64,000 bases of DNA from contig CABIXV010000002.1 of NCBI GenBank assembly GCA_902362775.1, positions 263,225-327,224 of the forward strand, written 5' to 3'. Source of the DNA: Clostridiales bacterium (GTDB taxonomy: Bacteria; Bacillota; Clostridia; Oscillospirales; Oscillospiraceae). Under the pieces are notes generated by a model. The model searched no databases. It saw only the letters and a list, made by a program, of their open reading frames with translations, and was not told the origin of the DNA. This document shows positions 51,569 through 64,000 of the stretch, piece by piece. Made by a program: the position numbers and the translations under genes. Positions within the stretch are counted from its first letter, which is position 1. Each line of letters opens with the position of its first letter.

Positions 51569-54500
51569 ATGAAGAAACGATTGACAGCGATCCTGCTCAC
51601 TCTGGCGCTGGTCCTCTCCCTGGGTCCAGTGTCAGTCTGGGCGGCAGGCGGGAGCGGGCTCTCGCCGGATGATCCGATGGCGGTGCCGGAGGAGGGCATG
51701 GTCATCAAGGGCGGGACCTACTACGGTATTTCCTACGAATGGTTTAAAGGCATCAACCCTAACAAAGACACCATGTATTTTTCTATTCCATTGCCTGAAA
51801 AAGTTACCACTGTCATTGCTGATGGGTTCCGGGATTCATGGAGTTCAGAGAAAGAAAACAATGGCGCCGCCACCTATTATAGCGGCAGTCGGAAAACTGA
51901 CTGGGCGCACTACAACGTAGTCACCATTGACTTCTCCGAAGCCGCCAATTTGACCACCATCAAAAGTCAGGCGGCGATGGGTGCGCCCCTCACCGGCGTG
52001 CTGGATCTGTCCAATACAAAGGTACAGACGATAGAAAAGAGCGCCTTCAGCGGGTGTACAGGCCTGACCGGCGTGATCCTGCCCGATACCCTTGAGGTCC
52101 TGGGGGCGGCTGACGGCAGCAGCGGCAGTGTTTTCAATAGGTGTTCAGGGCTGGAGTTTGTCCGCACGGCGAACAGCGAGGAGAGTACGGTCTTTGAACT
52201 GCCGGACAGCCTGAAAGCCATCGGAAAGCAGACTTTCAAAGATGCCTTTTCCGCCGGAATGGATGTGAAGGTCGTTATCCCAGAATCTGTGGGGACCATC
52301 GGCAGCGAGGCATTCTACAGCGGACGCATCTCCCAGATCGTGGTAAAACGGCAGGGAGACGGCTGGGACTCGAACTACACCGGTTATAACAGCAAAGCGT
52401 TCCATACCGGAAACAGCAGCCTGCTGATCATCTTTAATGACGACAAGAGCTATCAGGATTACAAACTCAACTGCAGTCCCACAAGCACTTCCAGAAATGC
52501 CATGACCCATCCCCTGACGATTCGATTTGGCGACACAGGTATTCAGCAGGAAAAGCTGAACTATCAGTCTATTCAGTATACCCGGATTGAGGGTACTGAC
52601 TTTTGGGAGAAGGATACAACATATACACTCCCCACTCTGGATAATACACCGGATGAAAAGCCTGGCTACGATATACAATGGATGTTGGGCGGCAGCGCAT
52701 TGACAAACACGGGGAAAGTGGATACCAATCTGACAAACCCCCAGGCCAAGGTGTCCTATTCCCTGCAAAACCCCACAGTCCAGTTTTCGGTGGACGGCGT
52801 CGCTCAGGCAAACGGGAACCTGACCGTAGAGCTAGATGACCAGGAACATACCGCCGGGGTACTGGTGTCCCATCCGCTGCTTCTGGAAAAACAGGGCAGC
52901 ACGGAAGATGAATATGTCTACTTCCAATACTGCTGGTGGGACGAGTACGACCAGACCCCAAATGGCCCGCGCAGCATTGCGGAGCCAGATATCTTCTCTA
53001 ACAGCGAGGGAAGCGGCATCCTGAATCGTGTAAAGACAGAACGTTCAGAAATTCCCATTGAGAGTAAAGACCATGAGAGAATCAGCCCCAACCAGTACAT
53101 GGTAGAGATTTACGGCTATATCGTCAGGAATGGTGGAGAGCCAGAACTCTTCTATAAATCACATTATAATTTTATCGACTTCGGAAGCGACAACGATTAC
53201 GAGGCGACAGTAACCAATTCTTACGTTTTCCAGGTGACGGTCATAGAGCCCAAGACCATCACGATTGAATCCCAGGACATTACGGCCTATACCGGCGGCG
53301 ACTCCATCAACGACGACTCCTTCCCCACGGCCCGCTACAAGGTGACGGGTGCGGAAAACGTCACCTTGGGTGAAATCGTTGTCACTGACAAAGCGGGCGA
53401 AGCGGGCGTAGAGTATGCCCTGTCTGACATTGAGGAGGGAGAAATCGTCCTTCTGCCCTGGCTGGAGGAGGGCTTTGTCCCAAAGGCAGAGGCAAACGCT
53501 CTGTCAGACGACGGCTTCGATACCGCAGATGATGACCGTGAGGCCGGCCTGTACGACATCGTCGCCACCAACCTGAACGAACTTACTGTGGAAACTAAGG
53601 ACGGGGACCCGGTAGATATCGACTTCTACCCCGGCACCCTGACCGTGCGCAACGTATCCGATCCGGACAAAGTTCTGGACAACACCGTAGACATTGCCCA
53701 GCCCGTGGTCCACAGCGAGGACGACGTGGATACCGACGACGGAATCGCTGTGGCCGTGATTCCCGATGGCGCGCATTTCTATACCAACGGCCAGGAGGAC
53801 CTGGGCGTGCTGGGCACGGATACAACCGATCCCGACGCCAACCCACAGATTGCCCTGCTCTTTGACGATATTCTCGAACGGGACGCTGCGGCCCAGGCCG
53901 ACACGCAAGCGTTGTTGGCAGAGCGCGCGGCTGAAACGGGCCATGCCCTCACAGAAAATCAGTATGAGTTCAAGTATCTGGACCTCATCAACGAGCACGA
54001 CGGCAACGCCTGGGTAAGCACAGACCAGGATATCACCATCTTCTGGCCCTACCCCGAAGCGGTCAAGAGCAGTTACAACGACTACACCTTTAGCGTCCTG
54101 CACTTCGAGGGTCTGCACCGGGAGTACCAGATCGATACAGCGGAGGACATGGAAAATCTGATCGATGCCTCCAACGTGGTTTCTATTTCCGCCGCCAAGA
54201 CAGACAAGGGCGTGAAATTCACCCTGAGCGGGGACGCTGCTAACGGCAGCTTCTCCCCCTTCGCCCTAGCCTGGACGAAGGAGAGCGGCGGCAGCTCCGG
54301 TGGAGGCGGCGGCACCACCCGTTACACCATCACGGCCAGTGCGGAGGATGGCGGCTCCATCAGCCCCAGCGGTTCCGTCCGTGTTGCCCGCGGCAGCGAC
54401 AAGACCTTCACCATCCGGGCGGACAGCGGGTATGAGATCGCCGACGTGCTGGTGGACGGAGAAAGCGTGGGGGCCGTTCGCTCCTACACCTTTGAGAACG

Positions 54501-55216
54501 TCCGGGAGAAGCACACCATTCAGGCCCAGTTCCGGGCTGTCAAGCCGGTGGCTGACCCTGACCACACCGGCGTATCCAACTGGCTCAATGCGGAGGACCA
54601 CATGGCCTATCTGACCGGCTACCCTGACGGCACCTTTGGCCCCAACCGGAGCATGACACGGGCGGAGGTGGCCCAGATGTTCTACGCCCTGCTTCTGAAC
54701 CAGGATGTGAAGCTTACCGTATCCTTCTCCGACGTGCCCACCGAGGCGTGGTACGCCAAGGCGGTGAACACCCTGGCTTCCCTGGGTATGGTGGACGGCG
54801 TAGGCGGCGGCCGGTTTGACCCAGACCGGGCCATTACCCGCGCGGAGTTCACTACCATCGCCATGGGCTTCGCTCACAGAGTGAGCGAAGGAGAAGCCGG
54901 CTTCTCCGATGTGTCCGAGAGCGACTGGTTCTATCCCTATGTGATGAGCGCCTCCCAATATGGATGGATCGGCGGGTACAGTGACGGCACCTTCCGCCCC
55001 AACAACACCATCACCAGGGCGGAAGTGACCACCATCGTAAACAATATGCTGGCTCGGGCGGCAGACAAGGACTATGTGGACACCCACGCCGACAGCCTCC
55101 GTCAGTTCCCCGACGTGGCCGGGGGCTACTGGGGTTACTACCAGATCATGGAGGCTGTCAACAGCCACAACTATACCAAGTCCGACGGCATGGAGGATTG
55201 GACTAGGTTGAAGTAA
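51569..55216 (+). CDS. S-layer-anchored surface protein with leucine-rich and SLH domains
   Basis: A 1215-residue exported protein. Residues 1-27 are a signal peptide (MKKRLTAILLTLALVLSLG, ending VWAAGG). An LRR_5-type region lies near residues 100-260 (SGCTGLTGVILPDTLEVLG). A long middle of beta-type domains follows, then an InlB-B-like repeat (YTITASAEDGGSISPSG) after a Gly/Ser linker. Three SLH domains occupy about 1000-1205 (YLTGYPDGTFGPNRSMTRAEVAQ and two more), which anchor to secondary cell wall polymer. ATG 51569 follows AAGGAGG. It ends before a terminator shared with guaA. Possibly an adhesin. Confidence 0.9.
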   Translation: MKKRLTAILLTLALVLSLGPVSVWAAGGSGLSPDDPMAVPEEGMVIKGGTYYGISYEWFKGINPNKDTMYFSIPLPEKVTTVIADGFRDSWSSEKENNGAATYYSGSRKTDWAHYNVVTIDFSEAANLTTIKSQAAMGAPLTGVLDLSNTKVQTIEKSAFSGCTGLTGVILPDTLEVLGAADGSSGSVFNRCSGLEFVRTANSEESTVFELPDSLKAIGKQTFKDAFSAGMDVKVVIPESVGTIGSEAFYSGRISQIVVKRQGDGWDSNYTGYNSKAFHTGNSSLLIIFNDDKSYQDYKLNCSPTSTSRNAMTHPLTIRFGDTGIQQEKLNYQSIQYTRIEGTDFWEKDTTYTLPTLDNTPDEKPGYDIQWMLGGSALTNTGKVDTNLTNPQAKVSYSLQNPTVQFSVDGVAQANGNLTVELDDQEHTAGVLVSHPLLLEKQGSTEDEYVYFQYCWWDEYDQTPNGPRSIAEPDIFSNSEGSGILNRVKTERSEIPIESKDHERISPNQYMVEIYGYIVRNGGEPELFYKSHYNFIDFGSDNDYEATVTNSYVFQVTVIEPKTITIESQDITAYTGGDSINDDSFPTARYKVTGAENVTLGEIVVTDKAGEAGVEYALSDIEEGEIVLLPWLEEGFVPKAEANALSDDGFDTADDDREAGLYDIVATNLNELTVETKDGDPVDIDFYPGTLTVRNVSDPDKVLDNTVDIAQPVVHSEDDVDTDDGIAVAVIPDGAHFYTNGQEDLGVLGTDTTDPDANPQIALLFDDILERDAAAQADTQALLAERAAETGHALTENQYEFKYLDLINEHDGNAWVSTDQDITIFWPYPEAVKSSYNDYTFSVLHFEGLHREYQIDTAEDMENLIDASNVVSISAAKTDKGVKFTLSGDAANGSFSPFALAWTKESGGSSGGGGGTTRYTITASAEDGGSISPSGSVRVARGSDKTFTIRADSGYEIADVLVDGESVGAVRSYTFENVREKHTIQAQFRAVKPVADPDHTGVSNWLNAEDHMAYLTGYPDGTFGPNRSMTRAEVAQMFYALLLNQDVKLTVSFSDVPTEAWYAKAVNTLASLGMVDGVGGGRFDPDRAITRAEFTTIAMGFAHRVSEGEAGFSDVSESDWFYPYVMSASQYGWIGGYSDGTFRPNNTITRAEVTTIVNNMLARAADKDYVDTHADSLRQFPDVAGGYWGYYQIMEAVNSHNYTKSDGMEDWTRLK

Positions 55217-55262
55217 CAGCGCCCATCTATCCCCCTGCCCGCCTTCTAATTAAGGAGCACAA

Positions 55263-55298
55263 AGGAGGGAGCCGTTCCAACTGGAACGGCTCCCTCCT
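55263..55298. terminator. Bidirectional terminator between SLH protein and guaA
   Basis: AGGAGGGAGCCGTTCC (55263-55278), loop AACT and GGAACGGCTCCCTCCT (55283-55298) form a 16-bp stem. Confidence 0.85.
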
Positions 55299-55339
55299 AA
55301 ATTTAGATAAAATTTCACTATCGCTGACTTTTGCCACAA

Positions 55340-56881
55340 TTACTCCCACTCGATGGTGGCGGGGGGCTTGGACGTGATGTCGTAACAGATGCGATTGATA
55401 CCCTTGACCTCATTGACAATTCGGGTGGAGATCTTGTCCAGCACGTCGTAAGGGATTCTGGCCCAGTCGGCGGTCATAAAGTCACTGGTGGTCACGGCGC
55501 GGAGCGCCAGGGTGTAGTCGTAGGTCCGGCCGTCTCCCATGACTCCCACAGAGCGGGTATTGGTAAGGACGGCAAAATACTGGTTCAAGTTCTTGTCCTC
55601 ACCGGCTTTGGCAATCTCGTCCCGGAAGATGAAGTCCGCCTCTCGGAGCATATCGGCTTTCTCTTTGGTAATATCCCCGATGATGCGGATGGCCAGGCCG
55701 GGGCCGGGGAAGGGCTGCCGGGACACCAGATATTCCGGCAGACCCAGCTCACGCCCAAGCTGGCGGACCTCGTCCTTAAACAGCAGGCGCAGCGGCTCAA
55801 TGATCTCCCGAAAGTCCACATAGTCAGGCAGCCCACCCACATTGTGGTGGCTTTTGATGACGGCGGCGTCCCCCGCTCCCGACTCGATGACATCGGGGTA
55901 GATAGTACCCTGGGCCAGGAAGTCCACGGCCCCCACCTTTTTGGCCTCCTCCTCAAAAACCCGGATAAACTCCTCGCCGATGATCTTCCTCTTACGCTCC
56001 GGCTCGTCCACTCCGGCCAGCTTCAGCAGGAAACGGCTTTCGGCGTCCACCCGGACGAAGTTGATATCCCACTTGGAGAAAGCGGCCTCCACCTCGTCGC
56101 CTTCATTCAGGCGCATCAGTCCGTGGTCCACAAAGACACAGGTGAGCTGCTTTCCCACCGCCTCAGCCAGCAGGGCGGCCACCACCGAGGAGTCCACCCC
56201 TCCGGACAGGGCCAGCAAAACCTTTCCCTGCCCCACCTTTTCCCGGACGGCGGAGATAGCCGTGTTTTTATAATCCTCCATGGTCCAGTCGCCCTTGGCT
56301 CCGCACACCTCGTAGAGGAAATTGCGGATCATCGCCACACCATTTTCGCTGTGATTCACCTCCGGATGGAACTGAACGCCGTAGAATCCCCGCGTTTCAT
56401 CGGCGATAGCCACGTTGGGGCAGGCGTCGCTGTGGGCTACCAAGGCGAAGCCCTCTGGCACTTTGGCCATATAATCCCCATGGCTCATCCAGGAAATACC
56501 CTGGGCCGGCAGTCCGTGGAACAGCTTGCAGGCCGTATCGTAGTAGGTCTGGGTCTTGCCGTATTCCCGGGCGGAGTCGTCCTGGGCCTCGGTGACCTGT
56601 CCACCCAGAGCGTGGGCCATCAGCTGACAGCCATAGCAGATGCCCAGGATGGGCACGTCCCAGGTAAAAATGTCCGGATCCACATGGGGGGAATCATCCA
56701 GGTACACAGAGTTGGGACCGCCGGTGAAAATGATGCCGATGGGGTCCATGGCCTTCAGCTCGGCCAAGGGGGTCGTGTACGGCTTTACCTCGCAATACAC
56801 ATTGCATTCACGGACCCGGCGGGCGATGAGTTGGTTATACTGTCCGCCGAAGTCCAGAACGATGACAGTCTGATGGGACAT
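55340..56881 (-). CDS. guaA: GMP synthase (glutamine-hydrolysing)
   Basis: A 513-residue cytosolic enzyme converting XMP to GMP with glutamine. The glutaminase domain has the nucleophile in [15 protein letters not shown] near residue 80 and the His/Glu pair in [10 protein letters not shown]. The ATP pyrophosphatase P-loop is [10 protein letters not shown] near residue 225. The dimerisation domain ends PPATIEWE. The catalytic Cys is present, in contrast to CarA in this same window. It stands alone on the minus strand, and its start region is divergent from the microprotein unit at 56943. Confidence 0.97.
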   Translation of the reverse strand: MSHQTVIVLDFGGQYNQLIARRVRECNVYCEVKPYTTPLAELKAMDPIGIIFTGGPNSVYLDDSPHVDPDIFTWDVPILGICYGCQLMAHALGGQVTEAQDDSAREYGKTQTYYDTACKLFHGLPAQGISWMSHGDYMAKVPEGFALVAHSDACPNVAIADETRGFYGVQFHPEVNHSENGVAMIRNFLYEVCGAKGDWTMEDYKNTAISAVREKVGQGKVLLALSGGVDSSVVAALLAEAVGKQLTCVFVDHGLMRLNEGDEVEAAFSKWDINFVRVDAESRFLLKLAGVDEPERKRKIIGEEFIRVFEEEAKKVGAVDFLAQGTIYPDVIESGAGDAAVIKSHHNVGGLPDYVDFREIIEPLRLLFKDEVRQLGRELGLPEYLVSRQPFPGPGLAIRIIGDITKEKADMLREADFIFRDEIAKAGEDKNLNQYFAVLTNTRSVGVMGDGRTYDYTLALRAVTTSDFMTADWARIPYDVLDKISTRIVNEVKGINRICYDITSKPPATIEWE

Positions 56882-56942
56882 GGAAACATCCTTCCTTGCT
56901 TCATAAAATGGAATAATTTACAAAGATTTAACCGTCCCCGCC

Positions 56943-56971
56943 TTGCTTTTTACCTCCAGCGGCGCTATGAT
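56943..56971 (+). promoter_or_regulatory. Promoter of the 27-residue microprotein gene
   Basis: TTGCTT (56943-56948) and TATGAT (56966-56971) with a 17-bp spacer, 32 bp before ATG 57004. Confidence 0.7.
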
Positions 56972-57003
56972 AAACGCAGAACACAAGGAAAGGAGGTCAT
57001 GCC

Positions 57004-57087
57004 ATGAATGATTTTTACTGGAACAGCCGCTCTGATCTGGAGGATCTGATCTATGAGGACCAGCAGACCGTCGCCAGTGAGCGGTAA
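57004..57087 (+). CDS. 27-residue microprotein with its own promoter and terminator
   Basis: ATG 57004 to TAA 57085-57087 encodes 27 residues (MNDFYWNSRSDLEDLIYEDQ, then QTVASER). It is acidic, with no membrane segment. AAAGGAGGT stands 6 bp before the ATG, a near-perfect Shine-Dalgarno, and the promoter and terminator on either side make it a complete transcription unit. No function or family is recognised. An alternative is a small RNA with a fortuitous ORF, but the strength of the ribosome binding site argues for translation. Confidence 0.6.
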   Translation: MNDFYWNSRSDLEDLIYEDQQTVASER

Positions 57088-57110
57088 CACGAACAGATCT
57101 GTGCAAGAAG

Positions 57111-57136
57111 CCACACCGAAGGGTGTGGGTTTTTTG
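57111..57136 (+). terminator. Terminator of the microprotein gene
   Basis: CCACACC (57111-57117), loop GAAG and GGTGTGG (57122-57128) are followed by G and T6. Confidence 0.85.
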
Positions 57137-57138
57137 TT

Positions 57139-57672
57139 TTATGGGATGTATCTCCCGCCCTCTACGCGGAACTGGGCATATGACTCATAATAGTCCTGTT
57201 CTTGAAGGGGGCCGTCGGAACTCCTGTGCCAATAGCCGAAGGTGATCCGGTACTGTCCGTCGGGCAGTTTTCCATAGGGCGACAGAAATACCTGTCCCTG
57301 AACAGTATCCCCCGGCTCCGCTTCCAGTCCCACCCCGGCAGTGTCGTATTCCTTATGGGGGACCCAGTACCACTGTCCGTCCAGCAGGGCAGTCAGCCCG
57401 GCATCGAACAAGAGCTTCCCCTCCCGGTCCACCGAGGCCCCCGACTCCAGCCGCACATCGCTGAAATTGGAAAAGGTCAGATACAGCTGATACCCTGTGG
57501 TTTCCAGGGTCAGTTCCGCGCCAGAATAGGCTTCCATCGTCTCTGCCGGGGTCAGCTCCTCCGCCCGCAGGGACACGGGCCGGGAGGTAAACCAGGCAAA
57601 GGCCGCCAGCCCTCCCAGAAGGATAGCCAGCATCCCACAGAAGGGTCCCCATTTTTTGACCGCGTTTTTCAT
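57139..57672 (-). CDS. Membrane-anchored Ig-like domain protein
   Basis: A 177-residue protein with an N-terminal signal anchor near residues 8-28 (WGPFCGMLAILLGGLAAFAWF) and an extracytoplasmic beta-sandwich-like domain (LTLETTGYQLYLTFSNFSDVRLESG, DGQYRITFGYWHRSSD) resembling the bacterial immunoglobulin-like domain found in Firmicutes hypothetical proteins. No Cys for a lipobox is apparent. It is convergent with the microprotein unit and lies upstream of carB but on its own. Function is unknown. Confidence 0.6.
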   Translation of the reverse strand: MKNAVKKWGPFCGMLAILLGGLAAFAWFTSRPVSLRAEELTPAETMEAYSGAELTLETTGYQLYLTFSNFSDVRLESGASVDREGKLLFDAGLTALLDGQWYWVPHKEYDTAGVGLEAEPGDTVQGQVFLSPYGKLPDGQYRITFGYWHRSSDGPLQEQDYYESYAQFRVEGGRYIP

Positions 57673-57796
57673 CCTTTACGCCTCTCAAATCCTTTCTATT
57701 GTATAAGACGGAAATCATAGGGCGGAGTTGCGGACAGATGAAAAAGATTTTGAAAAAGATGAGCGGGGGAGGGAATTTCCCTCCCCCGCGGGGAGC

Positions 57797-61005
<3,209 letters not shown>

Positions 61006-61006
<1 letters not shown>

Positions 61007-62088
61007 TACTTGGCACCTCCCATGGATCCAACAAAGCGGTCAAACAGATACTCCACAGCCTTGGGGCCGGTATTGCCCTCGGGGTGGAACTGGGTGGAGA
61101 AGCAGTTGGGGCGGGCATATCTCAATCCCTCGCAGCTTCCGTCGTTCACATTCTCCAGGGACACCTGGGCCACCGCCGGGTCCACAGAGTCCCGGACCAC
61201 GGCATAGCCGTGGTTCTGGCTGGTGATGAATACCCTTCCCAGCTCCAGATCCCGGACAGGCACGTTGCCTCCCCGGTGTCCGTAGGGCAGCTTCTCGGTC
61301 CTGGCCCCGGTGGCCAGGGCCAGCAGCTGGTGGCCCAGCCCCAGCCCAAAGAGGGGCAGGGAGCTGTCATACAGCTTCTTCACCTGGGCGATGAGGGCGG
61401 TGTTTTCGGCCGGGTCGCCCGGACCGTTGGACAGCAGCACTCCGTCATACCCGCCGGCCAGCACCTCCTCGGCCGGGGTGGAGGCGGGCAGAGCGGTCAC
61501 CGCGCAGCCCCGGCGGGTCAGGCTGTCCACCACGCCCTGAGTGACGCCGTAGTCCATCACCGCCAGGCGGCATTTCTCCTCTCCCTGGGCGGGGAACACC
61601 TGTGGCTGAGTCCGGGTGACTTTGGACACGGCATGTTCCACTTTATAGGCTTTCAGCTTTTCCAGGGCCTCAGCGACATTAAAATGCTCCGCACAGGTGA
61701 GCATACCATTCATGCTCCCCTGGTTGCGGAGTATCTTTGTCAGCGCCCGAGTGTCCACACCCTGGATGCCGGAAATATTATGCTGCTTCAAAAAATCATC
61801 CAAGGTGTCCTCACAGCGGAAGTTGCTCCCGCGGGGGGACAGATGCCGGACCACCAGAGCCTCCACCCAGGGACGGCTGGACTCGTTGTCCTCGCTGTTG
61901 ACACCATAGTTGCCAATGAGGGGATAGGACATGACCACGCCCTGCCCCGCGTAGGATGGGTCGGTCAGGATCTCCTGGTACCCGGCCATGGAGGTGTTAA
62001 ACACCATCTCACAGATCCGGTCGGAGGTGCTGCCGATGCTGGTGCCGGAAAATACGCTTCCGTTGGCCAGGATCAAAGTCGCTTTCAT
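61006..62088 (-). CDS. carA: Carbamoyl-phosphate synthase small subunit, catalytic Cys replaced by Gly
   Basis: A 360-residue glutaminase subunit. The N-terminal domain has FNTSMAGYQEILTDPSYAGQ and GIQGVDTRALTKILR, as usual. The class I amidotransferase domain begins LAVMDYGVTQGVV. The expected GICLGHQ (nucleophile Cys) reads GLGLGHQ: residue 250 is Gly, codon GGG at 61339-61341. The His/Glu partners in QFHPEG are kept, as are LSNGPGDP and the oxyanion region. Gly from a Cys codon needs two base changes, so a single sequencing error is unlikely. Hydrolysis of glutamine by this subunit should fail; it may act only structurally, with CarB using free ammonia. Confidence 0.93.
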
Positions 62089-62325
62089 TGAATTCTCACA
62101 CGCCTTCCGTTCCAGTTCTATTGTTTGGTTAAATCAAGTTATTTTATCGAAAAATCGTCTGGTTGGCAAGATGTATCTTTCCTTTTTTCAGCAGAATTTT
62201 CGGGGGAGCTTTTGGGCAATTTGCAGGATATTTTCCATCCGGCGGGGAAAGACTGAAAGAAAGAGCCGTCCATATCCCGCGGCCCTCCCCAAAGGGCGCG
62301 GACATCGATACCGCGAGGTGATCTT
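62089..62325. other. Divergent region between carA and DUF421 gene
   Basis: About 237 bp. No PyrR-type antiterminator or other riboswitch pattern was recognised in front of carA, and no small gene is supported. Confidence 0.4.
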
Positions 62326-63006
62326 TTGTTTACAGGACTGATCCGCACTATCATCCTATACATCTTCATTATTATAGGAATCCGCCTGATGGGCAAGCGC
62401 CAGGTTGGGGAGCTGGAGCCCTCCGAGCTGGTCCTGTCCCTCATCATCGCCGACCTGGCTTCCGTCCCTATGCAGGATTACGGCATCCCTCTGCTCACCG
62501 GCATCCTCCCCATTTTGGCCCTATTGGCCATGACCATGATCCTGTCCGTCCTCACTATGAAAAGCGTCCGGTTCCGGGCCCTCATGTGCGGCCGACCCAG
62601 CATCGTCATCCGGGATGGGCTGGTAGACCAGCGGGAGATGGCCCGAAACCGGCTGACCATAGATGAACTTTTGGAAGAGCTGCGGGCCAAGGGTTACACC
62701 GATCCGGCCACAGTGAAATACGCAATCCTGGAAACCAATGGACAGTTGTCCGTCCTGCCCTATGCCAACCAGAAGCCCCCCACCGCCCAGCAGCTGCAGG
62801 TGTCGGCGGAGGAATCGGGCCTGCCCCTGGTGGTAATCAGCGACGGCCGACTGCTGGAGCATAACCTGCGGGCTCTGGGCCGGGACCGGAAGTGGCTGGA
62901 CCAGCGTCTGGAGGAGCGGGGCTGCTACGGCCTTGAGGCCGTCTTTCTGCTGCTGGTGGATCAAACGGGCAGCATCTACCTGGCCCGGAAGGATATGAGC
63001 GTATAA
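62326..63006 (+). CDS. DUF421 (YetF-like) membrane protein
   Basis: A 226-residue protein with three N-terminal membrane segments (residues about 5-85), then the DUF421 core GKRQVGELEPSELVLSLIIADLASVPM and, in the C-terminal cytosolic part, RFRALMCGRPSIVIRDG. The start is TTG 62326, with GAGGTG 5 bp upstream; no ATG gives full homology. The next gene is a DUF4363 protein, a frequent partner in spore formers. Possible role in the spore membrane, by family association only. Confidence 0.8.
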   Translation: MFTGLIRTIILYIFIIIGIRLMGKRQVGELEPSELVLSLIIADLASVPMQDYGIPLLTGILPILALLAMTMILSVLTMKSVRFRALMCGRPSIVIRDGLVDQREMARNRLTIDELLEELRAKGYTDPATVKYAILETNGQLSVLPYANQKPPTAQQLQVSAEESGLPLVVISDGRLLEHNLRALGRDRKWLDQRLEERGCYGLEAVFLLLVDQTGSIYLARKDMSV

Positions 63007-63018
63007 GGAGGGATCGCC

Positions 63019-63399
63019 ATGAAGCGGCTCTGGATCGCCGTCGCCCTGCTGGCGGCCATGTGCGGGGCAACCCTGGTCAACGCCTACTACTGCCAACAGC
63101 TGGCAGACAGCCTGTCCGGCCGGCTGAACCAGGCCCAGACTTTGGTGGAGCGGGAGCAGTGGGACCAGGCGGAGGAGCTGACCCGGCAGGTCTACCAGGA
63201 CTGGCAGGACAGCCACTTTTATCTCCATGTGGTCATGCGCCACTCGGACACCGATCAGATTTTACGGACCTTTCAATCTGTCCTCCAATATCTGGAGCTC
63301 CAGGAGCTGGACCAGTATGCCGCAGCCAACGCCGACCTGGCGGCACAGATCCAGCTGTTGGCTGAGATGGAGCAGGCCAGCCTGGTCAATGTGCTGTGA
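63019..63399 (+). CDS. DUF4363 family protein
   Basis: A 126-residue protein with an N-terminal signal anchor (MKRLWIAVALLAAMCGATLV) and a helical domain (LVEREQWDQAEELTRQVYQDWQ, RTFQSVLQYLELQELDQYAAANA), matching DUF4363. GGAGGGATCGCC precedes ATG 63019, and the gap to the DUF421 gene is 12 bp, so the pair is an operon. Probably acts outside the membrane with the DUF421 protein. Confidence 0.8.
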   Translation: MKRLWIAVALLAAMCGATLVNAYYCQQLADSLSGRLNQAQTLVEREQWDQAEELTRQVYQDWQDSHFYLHVVMRHSDTDQILRTFQSVLQYLELQELDQYAAANADLAAQIQLLAEMEQASLVNVL

Positions 63400-63465
63400 T
63401 TTGCTTTCAAAAATTCACAAATATATATAAAATTCACTTTTATATCAACGATTTTATGTTCGATA

Positions 63466-63494
63466 TTTACAGTTTTATGTTAATATGGTAAAAT
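63466..63494 (+). promoter_or_regulatory. Promoter of the last gene
   Basis: TTTACA (63466-63471) and TAAAAT (63489-63494) with a 17-bp spacer lie in a notably AT-rich intergenic region. Confidence 0.7.
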
Positions 63495-63549
63495 TAAATT
63501 ATTAAAAATAGTTATCAGCCCTATTATAGAAGAAAAGGGGCAGTGCTGT

Positions 63550-63969
63550 ATGGAGACCCACAAAGCTGGGAGAAAACTTCTTCGCCCGGAGTATTTTCTT
63601 ATGCTCGTCCAGCTCCTCGTCCTGGCATCGCAGCTCTTCTATTGGCTGTGCGGCGTCCGGCTCCGGCTGTTTAAGCCCGGCTGGGAGGGAGCCGCTGTTG
63701 TCATCTTCATTTCGTACAGCATCCTGTGTGAAATCCTGAGTTACTCCACCATTTTTGTCCGGCGGGAGCATCTGATCACCGTTTCTCCCCCCTGGCGGAG
63801 AAACTGGAGGCGCTGGTTTTTCCTGCTGTTCACGCCCCATGTCCTGTACAGCCTCTGGTATGGGCTGTGGATGACCTTCTTCGGCCGCTTTCCTCCGGCT
63901 CTTATTCTGTCGGCTTTGATCCTTGTCTTTCTCTATCTCGCCTACCAGCGGCTTTCGGAGCACGCATAA
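63550..63969 (+). CDS. Four-TM membrane protein of unknown function
   Basis: A 139-residue protein with four hydrophobic segments near residues 15-35, 47-67, 85-110 and 115-133 (for example MLVQLLVLASQLFYWL and LILSALILVFLYLAY). The loop RRNWRRWFF is positively charged. GAAAAGGGGCAG precedes ATG 63550. No family is recognised. It has its own promoter and terminator. Confidence 0.6.
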   Translation: METHKAGRKLLRPEYFLMLVQLLVLASQLFYWLCGVRLRLFKPGWEGAAVVIFISYSILCEILSYSTIFVRREHLITVSPPWRRNWRRWFFLLFTPHVLYSLWYGLWMTFFGRFPPALILSALILVFLYLAYQRLSEHA

Positions 63970-63970
63970 A

Positions 63971-64000
63971 AACGAGGGACAGCGCTGCTGTCCCTCGTTT
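63971..64000 (+). terminator. Terminator of the last gene (at window edge)
   Basis: AACGAGGGACAGC and GCTGTCCCTCGTT form a 13-bp stem at 63972-64000, with the T-run beginning at the window end. Confidence 0.75.

Noticed and set aside
62089..62325. PyrR attenuator or riboswitch ahead of carA
   Set aside because: No antiterminator/terminator pair or conserved anti-anti-terminator sequence could be recognised.

Overview
The window looks like a chromosome segment of a GC-rich, spore-forming gut Clostridia (Oscillospirales, of the Flavonifractor/Pseudoflavonifractor type). The basis is inference from sequence: AGGAGG-type ribosome binding sites, TTGxxx/TATxAT promoters, T-tailed terminators, a spore-type SpoIID/peptidoglycan-binding cluster, S-layer homology domains and Firmicutes gene orders (der-plsY-gpsA, carA-carB, DUF421-DUF4363). 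No rRNA gene or CRISPR array is present. One tRNA, Pro(GGG), is found.

Layout. 1-1.0 kb: metal-homeostasis genes, an HMA-type metal-binding protein (cut by the edge) and a ZIP transporter broken by a frameshift and an amber codon, each next to a GTTAG-N6-CTAAC operator. 1.15-22.7 kb: two mobilizable elements, one inside the other. The outer one has an SOS-type promoter, a sigma-like regulator, a RepA-like ATPase (frameshifted in a CT repeat), MobC, a MobP relaxase (interrupted by UGA) with a membrane-protein gene nested in another frame, and a large serine recombinase. That recombinase gene is split at codon 29 by a 15.3-kb Tn4451-like element (about 5782-21073). The inner element carries TnpV, a sigma factor, an XRE regulator, TnpW, a TnpX-type recombinase, a ParM/ParR-like operon behind three 49-bp palindromic units, an oriT with an RSF1010-type nic sequence, a MobQ relaxase, and a cargo of a two-TM protein plus a type III restriction-modification system. 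Both ends of the inner element share AAGGG-N5-TCACCA inverted sequences at equal distance from a CA dinucleotide, and joining at CA restores one continuous recombinase reading frame.

22.8-26.5 kb: a LysR regulator and a graveyard of IS3, FtsK/TcpA and other fragments with in-frame stops, ending near the 3' end of tRNA-Pro. 26.6-44.5 kb: ordinary chromosome on both strands: SpoIID-like and peptidoglycan-binding proteins, gpsA-plsY-der, a DUF512 protein, an NSS transporter, an AlaX-type editing protein, an ECF-type sigma factor with a membrane partner, a YerC-like regulator, a methyltransferase and hslO. 44.6-55.2 kb: surface and accessory genes: a 1365-residue DUF11-repeat protein, a tyrosine recombinase beside inverted 20-bp repeats that bracket a promoter (candidate invertible switch), a five-fold treble-clef zinc protein and an S-layer-anchored protein. 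55.3-64 kb: guaA, a 27-residue microprotein gene, carB-carA (CarA lacks its catalytic cysteine), a DUF421/DUF4363 pair and a small membrane protein.

The strongest observations are the nested-element insertion with its attachment sites, the triple 49-bp palindrome ahead of the ParM operon, the candidate inverton at 49956-50322, and the CarA Cys-to-Gly replacement.
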